From contig JAUPFV010000001.1 of the NCBI GenBank assembly GCA_036936605.1, positions 117,684,771-117,748,770 on the forward strand: a DNA stretch of 64,000 nucleotides, given 5' to 3'. This DNA comes from Limnanthes douglasii subsp. nivea (Eukaryota > Streptophyta > Magnoliopsida > Brassicales > Limnanthaceae). The notes beneath the pieces were generated by a model, which saw only the letters and a program-made list of their open reading frames with translations, was not told the origin of the DNA and ran no database searches. Below, piece after piece: positions 12,091 to 23,964 of the stretch (position 1 is the first letter of the stretch; each line of letters starts with the position of its first letter). The position numbers and the translations under genes were made by a program.

Positions 12091-12264
12091 TATTTCCGAT
12101 TTTTTTTCTGCGTTTTAATTGCAGCCAAAATTATATCCCGCTCGATAATTCTTGTGAAACTAAAGTTTAACTCTTCTATATAAGGATACCGAATTTCGTT
12201 ATACGAAACACACAATTTCAACTATTCTTTTTCAATTTGTTTACCCATTCGTTGGAGCGTGTTT

Positions 12265-12633
12265 GATGATGCTCATGTACTCAAAGTTGCAAAACATGTG
12301 AAGTTTACTATGTCAGATGATAGTACCGATGAGTTTTTTCATGAGGTTTTATATATGATGTACTTTTGTATGACGATATGTCTACGACTACAAGAATGCC
12401 TCTCTTCGTAGCCGTGAAGATGTAACGACTAGGTACAGGTATATCACAAGTGGACCAATGTTTTTGGGGTTTAACCAGCCACCATATATTAGTAATGAGG
12501 CATTTGACCTTTTGGTTTAATAGTCACAAACTATTTGTATAACGAAATGATGCAATATGTTGAGGATCAAATCCTCTTAAAGGAAAAAACACTGCGTAGT
12601 TTGACCGATAACGAAGAATATGATTTCGATTGA
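12265..12633 (+). pseudogene. Small orphan gene of PMD elements, copy 1
   Basis: Reading with two frameshifts, the segment gives about 120 residues that line up along the whole length with the copy at 51482-51861. Shared features are AHVLKV, a HVKFTMSDDSTDEF block, HEVLY followed by an aromatic Met/Tyr-rich stretch, SREDVTTRYRYI, a NQ motif, then VEDQI and the acidic ending NEEYDFD before TGA. A TATA-like CTATATAAGG lies about 90 bases upstream at 12177. I know no family for it. High Asp/Glu at both ends and the aromatic centre suggest a small soluble protein. The frameshifts make this copy inactive. Confidence 0.65.
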
Positions 12634-12997
12634 TTTTATATTTTTTCTTAAGTTATGTAGCGTTGTTTGTCTTGAATCACAATTTTTCGTTATTCATTTA
12701 ATGAAATTTTATGAGATTTTGAAATTATAAGTTTTGTTTTGTTATTTTGGAAGTTAATTGTTTTATCAACAATAAAAAAACAAAACACAACATATTAACT
12801 ATGAAGCAAACATACTAATTAAGAACACAAACCAACTAAATAAATTACTCAACAACATAAACCAACTAAAATGAAGTTTGAAAAGTTTGAAGTAATTCGT
12901 TAATAAAGTACTAAATAACATAAACCAACTAAACAAATTCATCCAGATCAGTTACTTACGGGCATGAACTAATTGCCTTTCGTCCTTCAAGCTCAAA

Positions 12998-13290
12998 TTA
13001 TGTCTTGTAGCGACTAAGTATTTGTAACTCCCAAGTTGAAGCGTCCTCGTTGTGCAATGCATTCCACGTAGGATGTATATGTGCACAAGGACATGGATGC
13101 ATGATAGTTGGCTGTAAAATGGGTTCAAGATTAGTCTACAATTGTTCTTAAAACAGTGGTACTAAATAACATAAGTATGAGACAAATGACTTACATTGAC
13201 GAAATGATTAGTATCAACAAAAGCAAACCCAATTTCACATCTTTTGAACATCATAGAAGGTGCACCTCGCAGTGGTAGAAAATTTTGAAT
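12998..13290 (-). pseudogene. Last two exons of an OTU-type MULE transposase gene, copy 1
   Basis: On the minus strand the exon 13290-13195 reads FLPLRGAPS, a spacer, then IGFAFVDTNHFVN, and ends at a GTAAGT donor. The intron 13194-13122 ends TTTTACAG. The final exon 13121-12998 reads HPCPCAHIHPTWNALHNEDA and ends TWELQILSRYK before TAA. The NHF and PxHPxW pattern is the C-terminal end of the OTU-like cysteine protease domain found fused to some plant MULE transposases. The homologous exons of element 2 (44528-44770 and 44360-44455) share the exon-intron junction exactly. Everything upstream (transposase, catalytic Cys) is missing. Confidence 0.65.
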
Positions 13291-13299
13291 TGCATAAAT

Positions 13300-14198
13300 A
13301 TACTATCTATTTTATCTTGGACTTCAACAAGTGAAAAAACTAGAAAGAAATTCACTGCTTGAACATATCAGCGTAGGATTTATGTGCTACTTGGTTTATT
13401 CCTTTTGAAACAATTTTCTTTTGATTGTTTATTGAATTATTATTTGTTTTGTTAAGGAACTAATAGTTTTTTGGTTGTTACAGGACTGTATAATCGTTTT
13501 CAAAAGCAAATATGTTTTATTCATCATTAACCAGAAAACTAGTAGTTTTAATTCTAGATATTGAGTTGGTAACAATCTTTTGGTGCTGAGCAGTGGCCGA
13601 TGGTTCATCCACCAAGGTTGGAAAAAACTAGAAGAACCAAAAAATCACATCTCCTGACAGATCAGACAAGATGAATAAAAAAAAATCTTAAAATTTCGTA
13701 AGACAAAATCACTAATTTTCTAAAATATCACTACAAATTCTAAAAGGTGATATATTATCAGAATTTAAATATAATTATCTTAAATTTTATTTTATTGAAA
13801 TAAATCGGACTTTTAAAAGTGGCTGCGTCTATTTTCAATTTATAATTAAAACCATATAGGTTCATACACGAATCCTTGAGAATTTTAATATTTTTTACAA
13901 AACGATAATTTTAGTTAACTTTTTTAACTTGCTTAAGGAATGGACATATATATATATTAATAGGTGTAATCATAATCCATATATTTTCTTTTTGTAAAAA
14001 AAACAAAATATAAAAGAGACTGATAGGACATCACAATAAATATTTTTAAGTTTAATAAAAAATTTCGAATTCAATTAATCAATTTATTTATTAATATTTA
14101 AAAATTCATTGATAGTTTGATACAAAAGAACGTCGTTTAATTCGAAATTTTAGATTTTTTCTAAAACGTTTTTTAATTTGGAACCAAGGGAGCATATG
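13300..14198. other. Intergenic, no gene recognised
   Basis: AT-rich sequence with homopolymer runs. No open frame, tandem array or domain seen. Confidence 0.5.
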
Positions 14199-14201
14199 TT
14201 A

Positions 14202-14508
14202 GAGCATCCCCAACAGATACTCTATTTAACCGTTAATAGTAAATTTAGCTATTATGTATTAAAAATCAGTTTCCAACAGATACTCTAAACCGATAGCTAT
14301 ATTTAATTACTTTATTTTCGCTCTTTATATTTACCGAGGCAGTTACCCACTCTTTATAATTTTCCTTGTTTTTCTCATATTATCTAACAAATAAAATAAC
14401 TACCATAATATTAGCGTATCTGTTGTAAAAAGTGATAATCTAAAATTATAAAGTAGTAAAATCCTCTCCATATTTATCTAAAATATAAAGAGACTGTTGG
14501 GGATGCTC
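14202..14508. mobile_element. Tourist-like (PIF/Harbinger) MITE
   Basis: About 307 bp with terminal inverted repeats GAGCATCCCCAACAG and CTGTTGGGGATGCTC, flanked by a perfect TTA target duplication (14199-14201 and 14509-14511). There is no coding capacity. It ends about 200 bp upstream of the TATA box of the C2 gene, so it forms part of that gene's distal promoter. Confidence 0.93.
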
Positions 14509-14703
14509 TTAGAAAAATATTCAGCCTTAAAAAAAATTCTAGGTCGGCAGGATACGGTTTCAGACTTTTAAATATATACAAAAGCCAATAATAATGTGGT
14601 AAGAATTAGTCAGCGCCGCAAATAACGTAAAGAGACAAAAGAAACAACATGTTTGTTTCTCTTGTATTTCATCACATCTTCCTTACAGCATTACCATCAA
14701 ACT

Positions 14704-14711
14704 TCTATATA
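14704..14711 (+). promoter_or_regulatory. TATA box of the C2-domain gene
   Basis: CTATATAA about 140 bases before the ATG, preceded by a pyrimidine-rich block. The element and its surroundings (CTATATAAATTCAAACG) are conserved in the duplicate at 48380 (CTATATAAATCCAAACG), supporting it as a true core promoter. Confidence 0.75.
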
Positions 14712-14844
14712 AATTCAAACGTTTTTCTTCATATCTTTCTTACAACACACAAGAAAGAAAAATTCTATATATATTAAAAGAATCTAAATTTGATTCTTTC
14801 TCAAAGACCATATTACCACATATATACACGGTAACAGTTGCATT

Positions 14845-15366
14845 ATGTCCCACAGTATAGAGATTACAGTGCTATCAACAGAAGACCTACAGGCGTATAA
14901 AAGATCTTATAAGAAGAAGGATTTATACGTCAATGTAAAAGTCGACCCGTTTAATCAAGCCACTACAAGACTTGATCAACAAGGAACTTGGAACGAGAAA
15001 TTGAAGATGAACATGTCTATAAACGGTAGCCTACAATATATAACATTGGAGTTATATTCTAAAACACATTCCAGGAGTAAAATGGTAGGGTTTGCAAGAA
15101 TGCCAGTGACTGATTTCATCGGAGGTTTTACGCCCCAGGGATACCTGCATTTTCTAAGTTATAGGTTAAAAGACGAAAGAGGAGAAAGAAATGGAATTAT
15201 TAATGTTTCTGTTCGAGTAAAAGCTGATGAAGAGCTTAATTATTGTATCAACCAGAAGAAAAGTAAAACCATGATGGATTATTACAGTTGTCCGTCAAAG
15301 GCGGCTGGTGGATATGTTGCCGGAGTTGTCACCGGCATTCCTGTGTGGGGTTATAATAAAGCCTAA
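14845..15366 (+). CDS. C2-domain protein, BON1-associated protein (BAP) type
   Basis: Single-exon gene of 173 residues, the only intact host gene seen here. An N-terminal C2 domain starts at residue 1 (SIEITVLSTEDLQAYK), has a mid-domain LDQQGTWNEKL near residue 45, and ends with GYLHFLSYRLKDERGERNGI around residues 98-117 and INVSVRVK. That last block is highly characteristic of BAP1/BAP2 and related small plant C2 proteins, which bind membranes and partner with copines (BON1) to restrain defence and cell death. The acidic calcium-binding loops look sparse, so lipid rather than strong calcium binding is likely. A Gly-rich tail (AAGGYVAGVVTGIPVWGY) closes the protein; it has SRC2-like character. 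The ATG is the first in the transcript leader 140 bases after a TATA box. A second, nearly deleted copy lies at 48250. Confidence 0.92.
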   Translation: MSHSIEITVLSTEDLQAYKRSYKKKDLYVNVKVDPFNQATTRLDQQGTWNEKLKMNMSINGSLQYITLELYSKTHSRSKMVGFARMPVTDFIGGFTPQGYLHFLSYRLKDERGERNGIINVSVRVKADEELNYCINQKKSKTMMDYYSCPSKAAGGYVAGVVTGIPVWGYNKA

Positions 15367-15829
15367 TGTGTTTTGGTGGTTGTACGGTTTCGTTTGATAT
15401 GAATTGTAACTACAAATGTGACGTCAGATATAATATATATCCGTTTGCTCTAATTATTATCTTTTATCTTTAGAAACAATATTTCTTTTATGACAGGTTG
15501 AAGTATATTATATATTATGCATTTTTTTTATATAGAATTTAGAGCTTGAGTGAATGTTTAATATAATTCAGGGACCAAATTAAAATAAAACAATTTTTAT
15601 ATTATCTAAACGCCAAAATGAAATTTTCATTCCCTCCTTTAGTGAGTCTTTTCCATGAAACCTTTAGCAATTCCAGAGTCCAAAACAGTTCAACTCTTTA
15701 AAAGCTCGAAAATTCGAGCAAGTAGTAATTATTATGTTTCTTTTCTTCGAAAGCTTTATTCTCTTCGGCAAGTACCTGCAATTCTATCAAATAAAGGAAA
15801 AGGAGCTAACAAAAAGGGGTAAGAATTAA

Positions 15830-18800
15830 TTAGACATTTGATTTATGTATACATCCCATATTTTCTAAGAGAACTATAGCTCGAAGATGATTAGGGGCTA
15901 GGAAGTGAGTAAACTTTAGTTTGTCTTTGCATCTTAGAGTCCATTTAGCAAGCCAATCGGCCGCTTAATTTTGGAATCTGGAGATATGTTTGACACTAAT
16001 GTTAGAGTTTATTAAGTTTCTGAAAATTTTAAGGAGCGGATCAAGATACCAAGATACGATTCCATCACCCAGAAGATTAATAAGGATTAAGAAATTTGTC
16101 TTTATATAAACCTTTAACCAATTGTTCCTATTGCAGATTAACAGGCCATCGAGAAGAACTCTCGATTCAACCATTAATGGTGAGAGCTTGCCGAAAGTAT
16201 TACCAGAACATTGAATGATATTACCCAGATTGTTTCTGAAAATAACTCCACCACTGGTCTCCCCATTCTTAAGGCAAACAACATCAACGTTCATTTTAAT
16301 TCTTATCTCTCCTGGAGCAATCCATTTGAGGTATAAAATCTTGTCTTTCCTGTATCCAATTGAAAGACAATCTAAAATATAACTTGCATTTAGAGCATTA
16401 GTCCAGTGCTTTCTTATCAAAACATTTGATATATCAAGACCAACAATTATTCGCTTAACAGCCATGATAGAGATTTTAGCAGAGTCATGAATCCCTTTGT
16501 ATTTAGATTTGTTGCGGTTTTGCCAAATAACCCAGCATATAGCATGTGGAATAACAGGAGTAATATGATTATTATTACTAAAGAACCAAACCTAGTTCCT
16601 GATTTCGTGAGTTAGAACCATAAATCTATCAGTTCTAACATTGAACAAATCACCAAAGTATTTCCAGATTTGCCAAGAAAAACCGCAATTCACGAATAAG
16701 TGGTTAGTATCCTCACAGTTACTGCAGAATTGGCATTTAGAGACCAAGCTTAAATTCATTTTCTGCAATATGGAGTCAATGGGAATATAATTCTTAATGA
16801 CTTTCCATTGAACTGATATCCCACTTGTTGTTTTTTAAAAGTATTAACTTTAGCTTCCATGTACCAAATTTTTTTATCATTGTTGAGAGGGGGCTGATTG
16901 TGCCAATCATCAAGCCAGAAGTCCATCTTACCTCTGCCCATGATCCACCTTATGTTAGGCTCAATTGTATCTTTTATTCTTGCAAGTCTTTTCCAGGTTA
17001 GAGATCCAAACTTGTTATAATTTGCTTTAAGATGATGCATATTGTGAGAATATATACTATGCATTATTTGGGACCAAAGGCTTTTTTCCCTGAAAAGATA
17101 ACATAGCTTTTGAGAAAAAATGTTCTGAATATGAGAGAGTTTTCTGATATTCAGACCCCCTTCCTCAAAAGGCTTACAAATCAAGTTCTATTTAGCCCAA
17201 TGAATATTCTTTTCTGAAAAAGTCGATCTCCATAAAAAATTGTTAAAATTTTTCTCAAGCCTTTTGATAATACAGTTAAGTAACAAACTGTTTTGCATCC
17301 AATAGTAGGGTATAGACATCTGAAAAAAGGATTTGAGCGTTAGCTTTCCTCCATAAGATAAGTGTTTGCTCTCCCCAGGCAGAAATTTTGTCATTTACTC
17401 TGTCCACCATATTACTGTAATTTCTTGATTTGTTATTACTGCTGAGGGTAATTCCCAGGTAATTTGTAGGAACATTATCAACTGTAAATCCAGTTTGACA
17501 TTCTAGGTTTGAAATTCTGCTTTGCTGTAGTCTAGTTAATATTATAATATTTGTCTTTTCTTTATTGATTGATTGACCTGAGGCATCTTCATATTTGTCT
17601 AGAAAAATGTTGAGCTTATCAATAGAATACTGAATACTATTAGTAAATATGAGTATATCGTCAGCAAAATCCAGACAGGAAAGAAGGTATTTAGATCTAG
17701 TAGTATACTGCATTTTCTTGTTAGACCTAATTAAATTTTATAAGCCCCTGGTCAACATTTCTTCCCCAATTATGAAGAGGCTTGGGGACAATGGATCACC
17801 TTGCCTCAGACCTCTCTTGGGATTGAAGTAGACAAAGACTCTACCATTAATAAGCAAAGATATATTGGCATTCCTAGTTAGCTTATTAACAAGGTTTACA
17901 GAATCAATAGAGAAACCAAACAACAGAATAACTTTTGTTAAAAAATAGTGGGACATTCTGTCACACATTTTCGACATGTCCAGCTGGATCATCATGTTTC
18001 CTGTTTTTGGTTTTTTATTGAGGTCATAAATCAATTCCTTAGCTATTAATATGTTCTAATGTATTGATCTTTCTTTCAGAAATGCACCATGAGTATTAGA
18101 GACTGTATTAGGCAGAATTCTAGATAGTCTAGTATTAATTAACTTGGACAAGATTCTGTTAAGCATAGAGCATAAGCCAATAGGTTTGTAATTGTTCCAA
18201 TAAGAAGGGTTAGTTGTTTTAGCAATTAAGTAAAGACCAGTTTCAAAGATACTCGTTGTGATGTTTTAGCCTTGAAGGGAAGCATTAAGATAATTACACA
18301 GATATTCCTTTATCATCTTCCAGCAAACCTTGAAAAAGTTAATATTAAAACCGTCAATTCAAGTTGCACTAGATGGGTTCATCTCATTGACAGTTTTCCA
18401 AATATCATCTTCATTAGTTAATCTCATTAATGAATGATTATCTTCATTAGTCACCAGGTTAGGAATGATGTCAAAAATACTATCATTCAACTTTAGCTAC
18501 TCATCATCTTAGTTTTTTAAGGATACGTAGTGACGATGTTGTTAAAGTACTTCTCAACAGACTTGCAAATATCATCAGATTCAGTTATCCAGTTGCTTTC
18601 ATCTTTAATACTTTTTATCATGTTCTTTATCCTTCCTTTTTTGACAAGGGAGTGATAAACCTTAGAATTCCGGTATCCATCTCTTAACCAATTGTTGTAA
18701 GTTTTCAACCTCCATAACTCATCTTCTATCCTTAGAGCCATGAGGTGCAAACTATTGGCTTTATCAAGAGCAGCTTTAGAGCCAGGGATTTTTCATTCAA

Positions 18801-19794
18801 GTGAAGGTTCTTCTTAATCTTAACAATATCTTTAGTGTATTTAACTTTATTAAAGATGTTTCCAAAATGATTGGTGTTCCATTCTTTCAAACAGTTCTTA
18901 AGTCTTTTCAATTTGAACCTGAAAAATTGATTAGGATGACCATCCATATTAAGACTCCAGTTCTGCTTAACAACACTTAAAAAGTTCCCATCATTTATCA
19001 ACATATTCATAAACTTAATTTTTTTATGTTATTTGAGTTGTTAGATATATAAGAAGAAGCAGTAATAAGGAGAAGAGCATAGACAGAACAAGTTCTGACC
19101 ATATGAAAAACCTGAGTCTTGATGAAAGTGTTGGACCAATTATTGTTAAACATTTCTCAATCTAACCTTTTCCACTTCATTTTTATGTTCCAGGTAAATT
19201 TAGTGCCAGCTTACCCGGCATGTTCAAGATGGAAATCATTAATGAAATCATTAAAGTCATCCATATTGTTAGGCACAAGACAAAACACCCAATTTTCTCC
19301 TCAGAGGAAGTTATTACATTATAGTAACCAACAGTAAGTCACTCCTTGTTAGTTGGAGTAAATCTTTTCGTTAGATTCCATAAATCCATTCTCTGTAATC
19401 TATTATACTTAGCATAGATAATAGTAAGATTAAAATTTTGGATAAACCCAAAGTAGATAACATCAAGATGAATACACTGATCTTGATTGATAAGAGTATC
19501 AATTCTAATATCATCTTTCTGAAAAACCCATATCTTGTTAGATATATTGGTAGTAAAATTAGTGAAATTCAGTCTAAGAACAATGTCCTCCAACTTATCC
19601 ATCTTGACCATAGGCTCCTGGATTGCTAAAATATTTACATTCTCATTGATTAAAATAGTCTTCAACCTTCTAATAGTTGGATTGTTGTTGATACCTCTTA
19701 CATTCCAGCTAATCAACTTTATCATTATCAGAAATTTTTGTTGTTCCCGGAGTACTTTAGGGAATTTATAATCGGTTTGTTTGGCTTCTTCCAT
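15830..19794 (-). pseudogene. LINE ORF2: endonuclease, reverse transcriptase, RNase H (decayed)
   Basis: Starts around 19794-19726. The apurinic endonuclease N-terminus reads LISWNVRGINNN with the metal-binding Asn, and later AIQEPM with the Glu. The domain's C-terminal SDHAPLL motif is changed to SVYALLL near 19090, losing the His. The reverse transcriptase shows [14 protein letters not shown] (about 17810) and the catalytic FADD (about 17665), with YLGITL after it. A reverse-transcriptase-associated zinc-binding segment lies at 16450-17184. RNase H follows at 16465-15965, with the first Asp and Glu kept but the third acidic residue replaced (IKTNFL where the other LINE has IKMDSQ). The ORF tail reads AADWLAKWTL and stops at 15830. 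At least ten breaks are visible. Confidence 0.88.
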
Positions 19795-20020
19795 TTTGTA
19801 ACTGATTTGAGTTTTCTGTGCTGGGAAGATGCTTTTATGATAGGAGTTGTTGGGTTACAATCAATGTTGTCTTGTTCTGGAGTATTTCTTCCAGAGCATA
19901 AATTTTCATAGTCCAAAAGAACTATTGTGTATAAAGCCATGTTCCAGAGTCTTAAGTGCTTCAATAACTTCCAATTCTTCAGAAGTATTTGATACTTGAG
20001 AGTTTGTATTTGTGAGACTG

Positions 20021-20614
20021 TTATCCTTTGAAGAAATGTTGTGTGATAGATGCCACATCATTCATAATTTTCGAGTTATATATGTATTCAAGGATTCTTT
20101 CTATTCTTACCCATATCAATGAAATATCACTTTCTTTCTTTGTGTTGAATTCAGGAGTCCAACGCAGAAGTCTCATCACGGATTCTCGAATGATCCAAAC
20201 ACTTCTCATCCGGAATTTACAAATGTATTCTTTTAGATCAAATTCGAATAATATGTGATAAGAGTCTTTGGTTTCCACATTATAGGCACCTTTGAATTTG
20301 AATATTTTTATAAACTGGTTCATAGCCGATCTTTTAGGAAGACCATTTGTAAATTTACTGATTATCATGGTTTTAGATTAATGAAGAATCCAATCTTGTG
20401 CTTCTTGGGAGTACTGAAAATATAAGTTGTTATCCTCTTCTTCAATAAATTCAGGCGTAAATTCAGGAAAAATAAGATGTTTTACCGGATTAACGATTTC
20501 AGTGTATGATTTTTTGTTGTTATCCATCTTTACAAATTCTTCGAAGCTATTTTTTAACGGAAGAACGGGGTATTCTTCCTCCTCAAAATTTGTGTTCTCA
20601 TAGATCTCTACCAT
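20021..20614 (-). pseudogene. LINE ORF1: DUF4283-type RNA-binding protein (decayed)
   Basis: Begins MVEIYENTNF at 20614 and has an acidic N-terminus, then the DUF4283 block: FTNGLPKRSAMNQFI, KDSYHILFEF and VWIIRESVMRLLRWTP, followed by ISLIWVRIE near 20085. One stop at 20378 separates the two open segments. A basic region (KLKSVTKWKKPNKP) from the next segment (19964-19728) probably belongs to its C-terminus. ORF1 proteins coat LINE RNA. No clear zinc knuckle was seen. Confidence 0.75.
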
Positions 20615-20727
20615 GAGAATGATGGAGATAAATCAATGAATCAAAGCATATGAGGTTAGCAGGAGAAGAGAATCATATTCCAGATTTTGAGATCTTGAAG
20701 CTTTTCTATTCTTGGAGTTTTTTTCTT

Positions 20728-20865
20728 GTTGAATATATATTATATACTTTGTTATAAACAATTGACGAAATCGAAGCATATAAAATAGTTACTAAAATGT
20801 AATCCCATAAAAAATAATCGAATAACAAATGTATAGACCTGACGAAAAAGAAATTATAAATAGAA
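20728..20865. other. 3' flank of the C2 gene, pushed away by the LINE
   Basis: TATATTATATACTTTG, CGAAGCATA, TATAGACCTGACGAAAAAG and AATTATATA match in order the region 48585-48720 behind the C2 pseudogene. It is therefore the original downstream flank of the C2 gene at 14845. Confidence 0.8.
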
Positions 20866-21059
20866 TTATATATATTGCACTGCTAGCTTCACAGAATTTA
20901 GATGATTACTACATAAAATATCATTTAGAAAAAAACAAAAAAATGTATAAAGTAAAATATTATAATCTCAATTAAAAATACAATGAATAAAATGGAAAGT
21001 TGGGGTTAAATAACAAGAAGAAATATTTTGAAAATGTTAAAAAAATTGGCATAATATAA

Positions 21060-22515
21060 TAGTGACGGAGAAGAAGTTATTTTAGATAAAGCTCTGAAAA
21101 AATGTCAAATACACTTCAACAATAGCAAAAAAGAATTTCTACATGTTTTTTGTTAGAATGGTACTAAGTATGATTCATGAGGAAATTGGTAATGCAACAT
21201 ATTGTTTAATTGTAATTTAGAGATATTTTTCAAAGATGGAGCAAATGACATTTGGTAGTTGGATTTTTTGATAAAAAGTTTCGTGATGTGACTTTTTTAA
21301 GTTAAAAAAATTAATATTTGTGATATTTTATCTCATCATAATCTTAGAGTTCAAAACATCAAAGGCCAAAGGTATGACGACGCTAGTAATATGAAGGGTC
21401 AATGAAATGAGATACAAGGATGATTTATTAAAGATTGTCATAATACTTATTACATTCACTGTTTGGCACATCAATTTCAGTTATCACTTGTTGTTGGAAT
21501 AAGAGAAGTGCCTCAGATTTACACTTGCTTTCAACATTTGGTTTTTACTACCAATGCTCTAATAAGTTGTACTAAACTTCATGAGGAGTTGCAAGCTTAA
21601 TCAAAAAAAAATTAATTTAACATTTAAAGAATATTAAGGAGATTCATACGGGTAAATGTCTAAATCAAATTAGAACACTACAATATCCCATATATACTAG
21701 ATGAAGCTCACATTTGAGAGTAATATGTAGTTTTATAAGAGTGTATGGTGTACTTGTTATGTTATAACTGAAATAGTTTCCCAATGGATAATCTTTACTC
21801 AATGAGGTGATGTTTTGAATGCCATAAAAATATTAATGTCGTATCAATTTATTTTTATTTTCATGTGGTAAAATAGATTATGGCTATTACTGATTTACTT
21901 TACCGAGCATTGCAACAAAACATTTAGGATATTATAAATGATATGCACTTGGTTTGTACTAAAAAGTTGATAATTTAAAAATTCGAAAATGATGGCTCGG
22001 AAAGTCTTTTATAGAATGTGAGATTATTTTGTTTGTGGTATACTATCTTGATTCGTGACATGGTTGCTCCTTAGTTTGATGTACTGAGATCTTTTCAACA
22101 CAAAGGGAAACAAAGACAACCAATGACAGTGGAACGCCATTACAAATTAGAAATATTTACTACTGCCATAAATTAACAATTGCAGGAGTTAAACAATAGA
22201 TTTAGTGAACAAGCAACCTATCTTATAATTCTGAGTACATTATTGAATCATATAGATGGTTATAGATCATTCAATATAGATAATATTTGTATCATTCGGT
22301 CGAAATGCCAATTACATCCAGATTTTATAGATATTTCTATTCTTGGTGATTTATGTCACGTAATGATGACAATAGGGAAACCTAAGTGTTCGCTAATAAA
22401 TAGACATTTACGTCTTATCTTGACATTTCATTCATCCACTGCAACATCCGATGGAGTTTTTTTTTACTATGAAAATAGTAAAACGAGTCACCATAGTCGA
22501 ATGATATCATTATAG
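21060..22515 (+). pseudogene. hAT-family transposase, TTF-type (zinc finger MYM-like) remnant
   Basis: Across several frames the plus strand gives the order typical of plant TTF/DUF4371 hAT proteins. The Asp-containing block NIKGQRYDDASNMKG lies near 21360, followed by YYIHCLAHQFQLSL near 21450. Later, MTVERHYKLEIF and QLQELNNRFSEQATYL appear near 22125-22220. The terminal open segment (22180-22515) ends with the dimerisation signature LTFHSSTATSDGVF, where intact proteins have a TATTERAFS-type motif. It would cut and paste hAT elements; dozens of stops make this one dead. No hAT termini were located. Confidence 0.8.
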
Positions 22516-22869
22516 CGAAACATATTGTAAAGTTAGTAAGCTCGGATGATATCATTATAACATTTTATATAATCAAAGAAAGATGACCACATTTTAAATA
22601 AATCAGTATATTTTATTATTTTTATTATTTTGAGTGGGGTCCACTCTTTAATGGTATCTATATATTTACGTATAGTAGGTTGGTGATGTACTTATGTCCT
22701 CAATTCCCCGCTTAAAATGTTGAGTGATTAGCATAATTTTTATATTATAATATTTTTTTGTTCCTCAATACGATAATCCTAGTTCCATCTTTGGTTGAAA
22801 ACATATCTTTAAAATGAGTCTGTGTAGTTGTACAATCTATATATCGGATAAGACCACATTATCTTTGGA

Positions 22870-23260
22870 AGACTTTGGCAGCTACGCGACTCTTCCACTT
22901 GGTATTTGTCCAAGTCATTTCTCAACAACGCGATCCTTTCACTTGGCTTCGTAAATACAGTCATCTTTTAAAGAGGGATCGGGCAGCTACACGATCCCTC
23001 CACTTAGCCAGCATACCAAGTCATCTCTTAAAAAATAATCGTGCAGCAGCGTGATCCATCCCCTTGACCTATGACCAAGTATTCACTTAAAGAGGGGTCA
23101 CATAGTTACACACCCTTCACATGGCCAATAAATCAAGTCATCTCTTAAAGAAGGATCATAAAACTATACGACCCATCCACTTGGCATATGACCAATTATT
23201 TTCTGAAAGAGGGATGACACAATCGAATGACCCATCACTTGGCCTCTTATCGACATCTCT
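22870..23260. repeat. Six to seven tandem units of about 60 bp, each with a hairpin
   Basis: Units contain AGCTACACGATCCCTCCACTTGGCC, abbreviated by variation, followed by CAAGTCATCTCTTAAAGAGGGATC. GAGGGATCG and CGATCCCTC within and between units form imperfect inverted pairs. It lies upstream of the Gypsy gag at 23965 and may be that element's LTR or leader repeat. Confidence 0.8.
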
Positions 23261-23964
23261 CAACATCACAGCATCATGAAGCCCGAACGTCTTTCTAATA
23301 ATTGTTAGCACGCTTATCAGTGGAGTACATGTCCTAGTTATTTGGCCAGTCAGCTTGACCCTTCACCACTAGTTTTTTCTTCAACCGAAACTAATATGGA
23401 TACCACACATGACATCGTACGTATAAAGTAACTATTATTATATATAGATACATTTAAAATGAAGTAGTCGACTCTATTAAAAGAACAAAGATAACATGAA
23501 ATTCTAAACTAATAAAGAAGCACCTACATATAACGCTCCCAACTCCGAACCACTGTATAAAGAGTAATTGAATCATTTTATAGGTTGGGTGAAAAGTAAG
23601 TAAAATGTGTAAACAAAGAGTCAAATTTATTGTAATCAAACTTATTAAATAAAATAAAGTGCTATTATTCAAAGTTTGTATTTTTTTTTATTTTATTATC
23701 AGCTCAACTCTAATTTTATTATCAGTTTAATCTGCTAGTTGAAATTTTACCTCATTGTTTTGGTTTCATTCATGTGAATGAGATTATCGACATATCACGC
23801 TTCAACAACCAAAGAATAAATTTTTATCAGAAAGGCTGTCAGTATTTGAATCAAAAGTTCCCACATTCTGATTGACATTGTTAGGGGAGATGGCCCTAGG
23901 GGACAATATCATTCCGCCCAAATTGGTGTGAAATATCAACCATGAAACAACATGTAGTAAAATA

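Larger units (their letters stand above)
8860..13300. mobile_element. PMD-MULE composite element 1 (decayed)
   Basis: Contains, in order, a pyrimidine-rich leader (8960-9110), a GC-rich palindromic motif patch (9240-9375), a plus-strand plant mobile domain gene (10118-11505), a second motif patch (12000-12090), a small plus-strand gene (about 12265-12633) and the last two exons of a minus-strand OTU/transposase gene (12998-13290). The same parts recur at 41160-47660 and 50300-51861. The transposase body is missing here. Terminal inverted repeats and target duplications were not found by eye, so outer limits are approximate. Confidence 0.6.
15515..20727 (-). mobile_element. Full-length L1-like LINE with target-site duplication
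   Basis: Length about 5.2 kb. It reads ORF1, then ORF2 with endonuclease, reverse transcriptase, zinc-finger and RNase H segments on the minus strand. The 3' end carries a short poly-A (T-run at 15522-15529 on the plus strand). Flanks repeat GTTGAA-(G or TA)-TATATTATATA at 15497-15514 and 20728-20746, which is the expected LINE target duplication. The duplicate C2 locus at 48585-48720 shows the uninterrupted site. All open frames carry stops, so it no longer moves by itself. Confidence 0.9.

Noticed and set aside
17649..17831. Plus-strand frames opposite the LINE (also 19119-19337, 19438-19629, 19535-19771, 20028-20258)
   Set aside because: Shadows of LINE ORF1 and ORF2 on the other strand.
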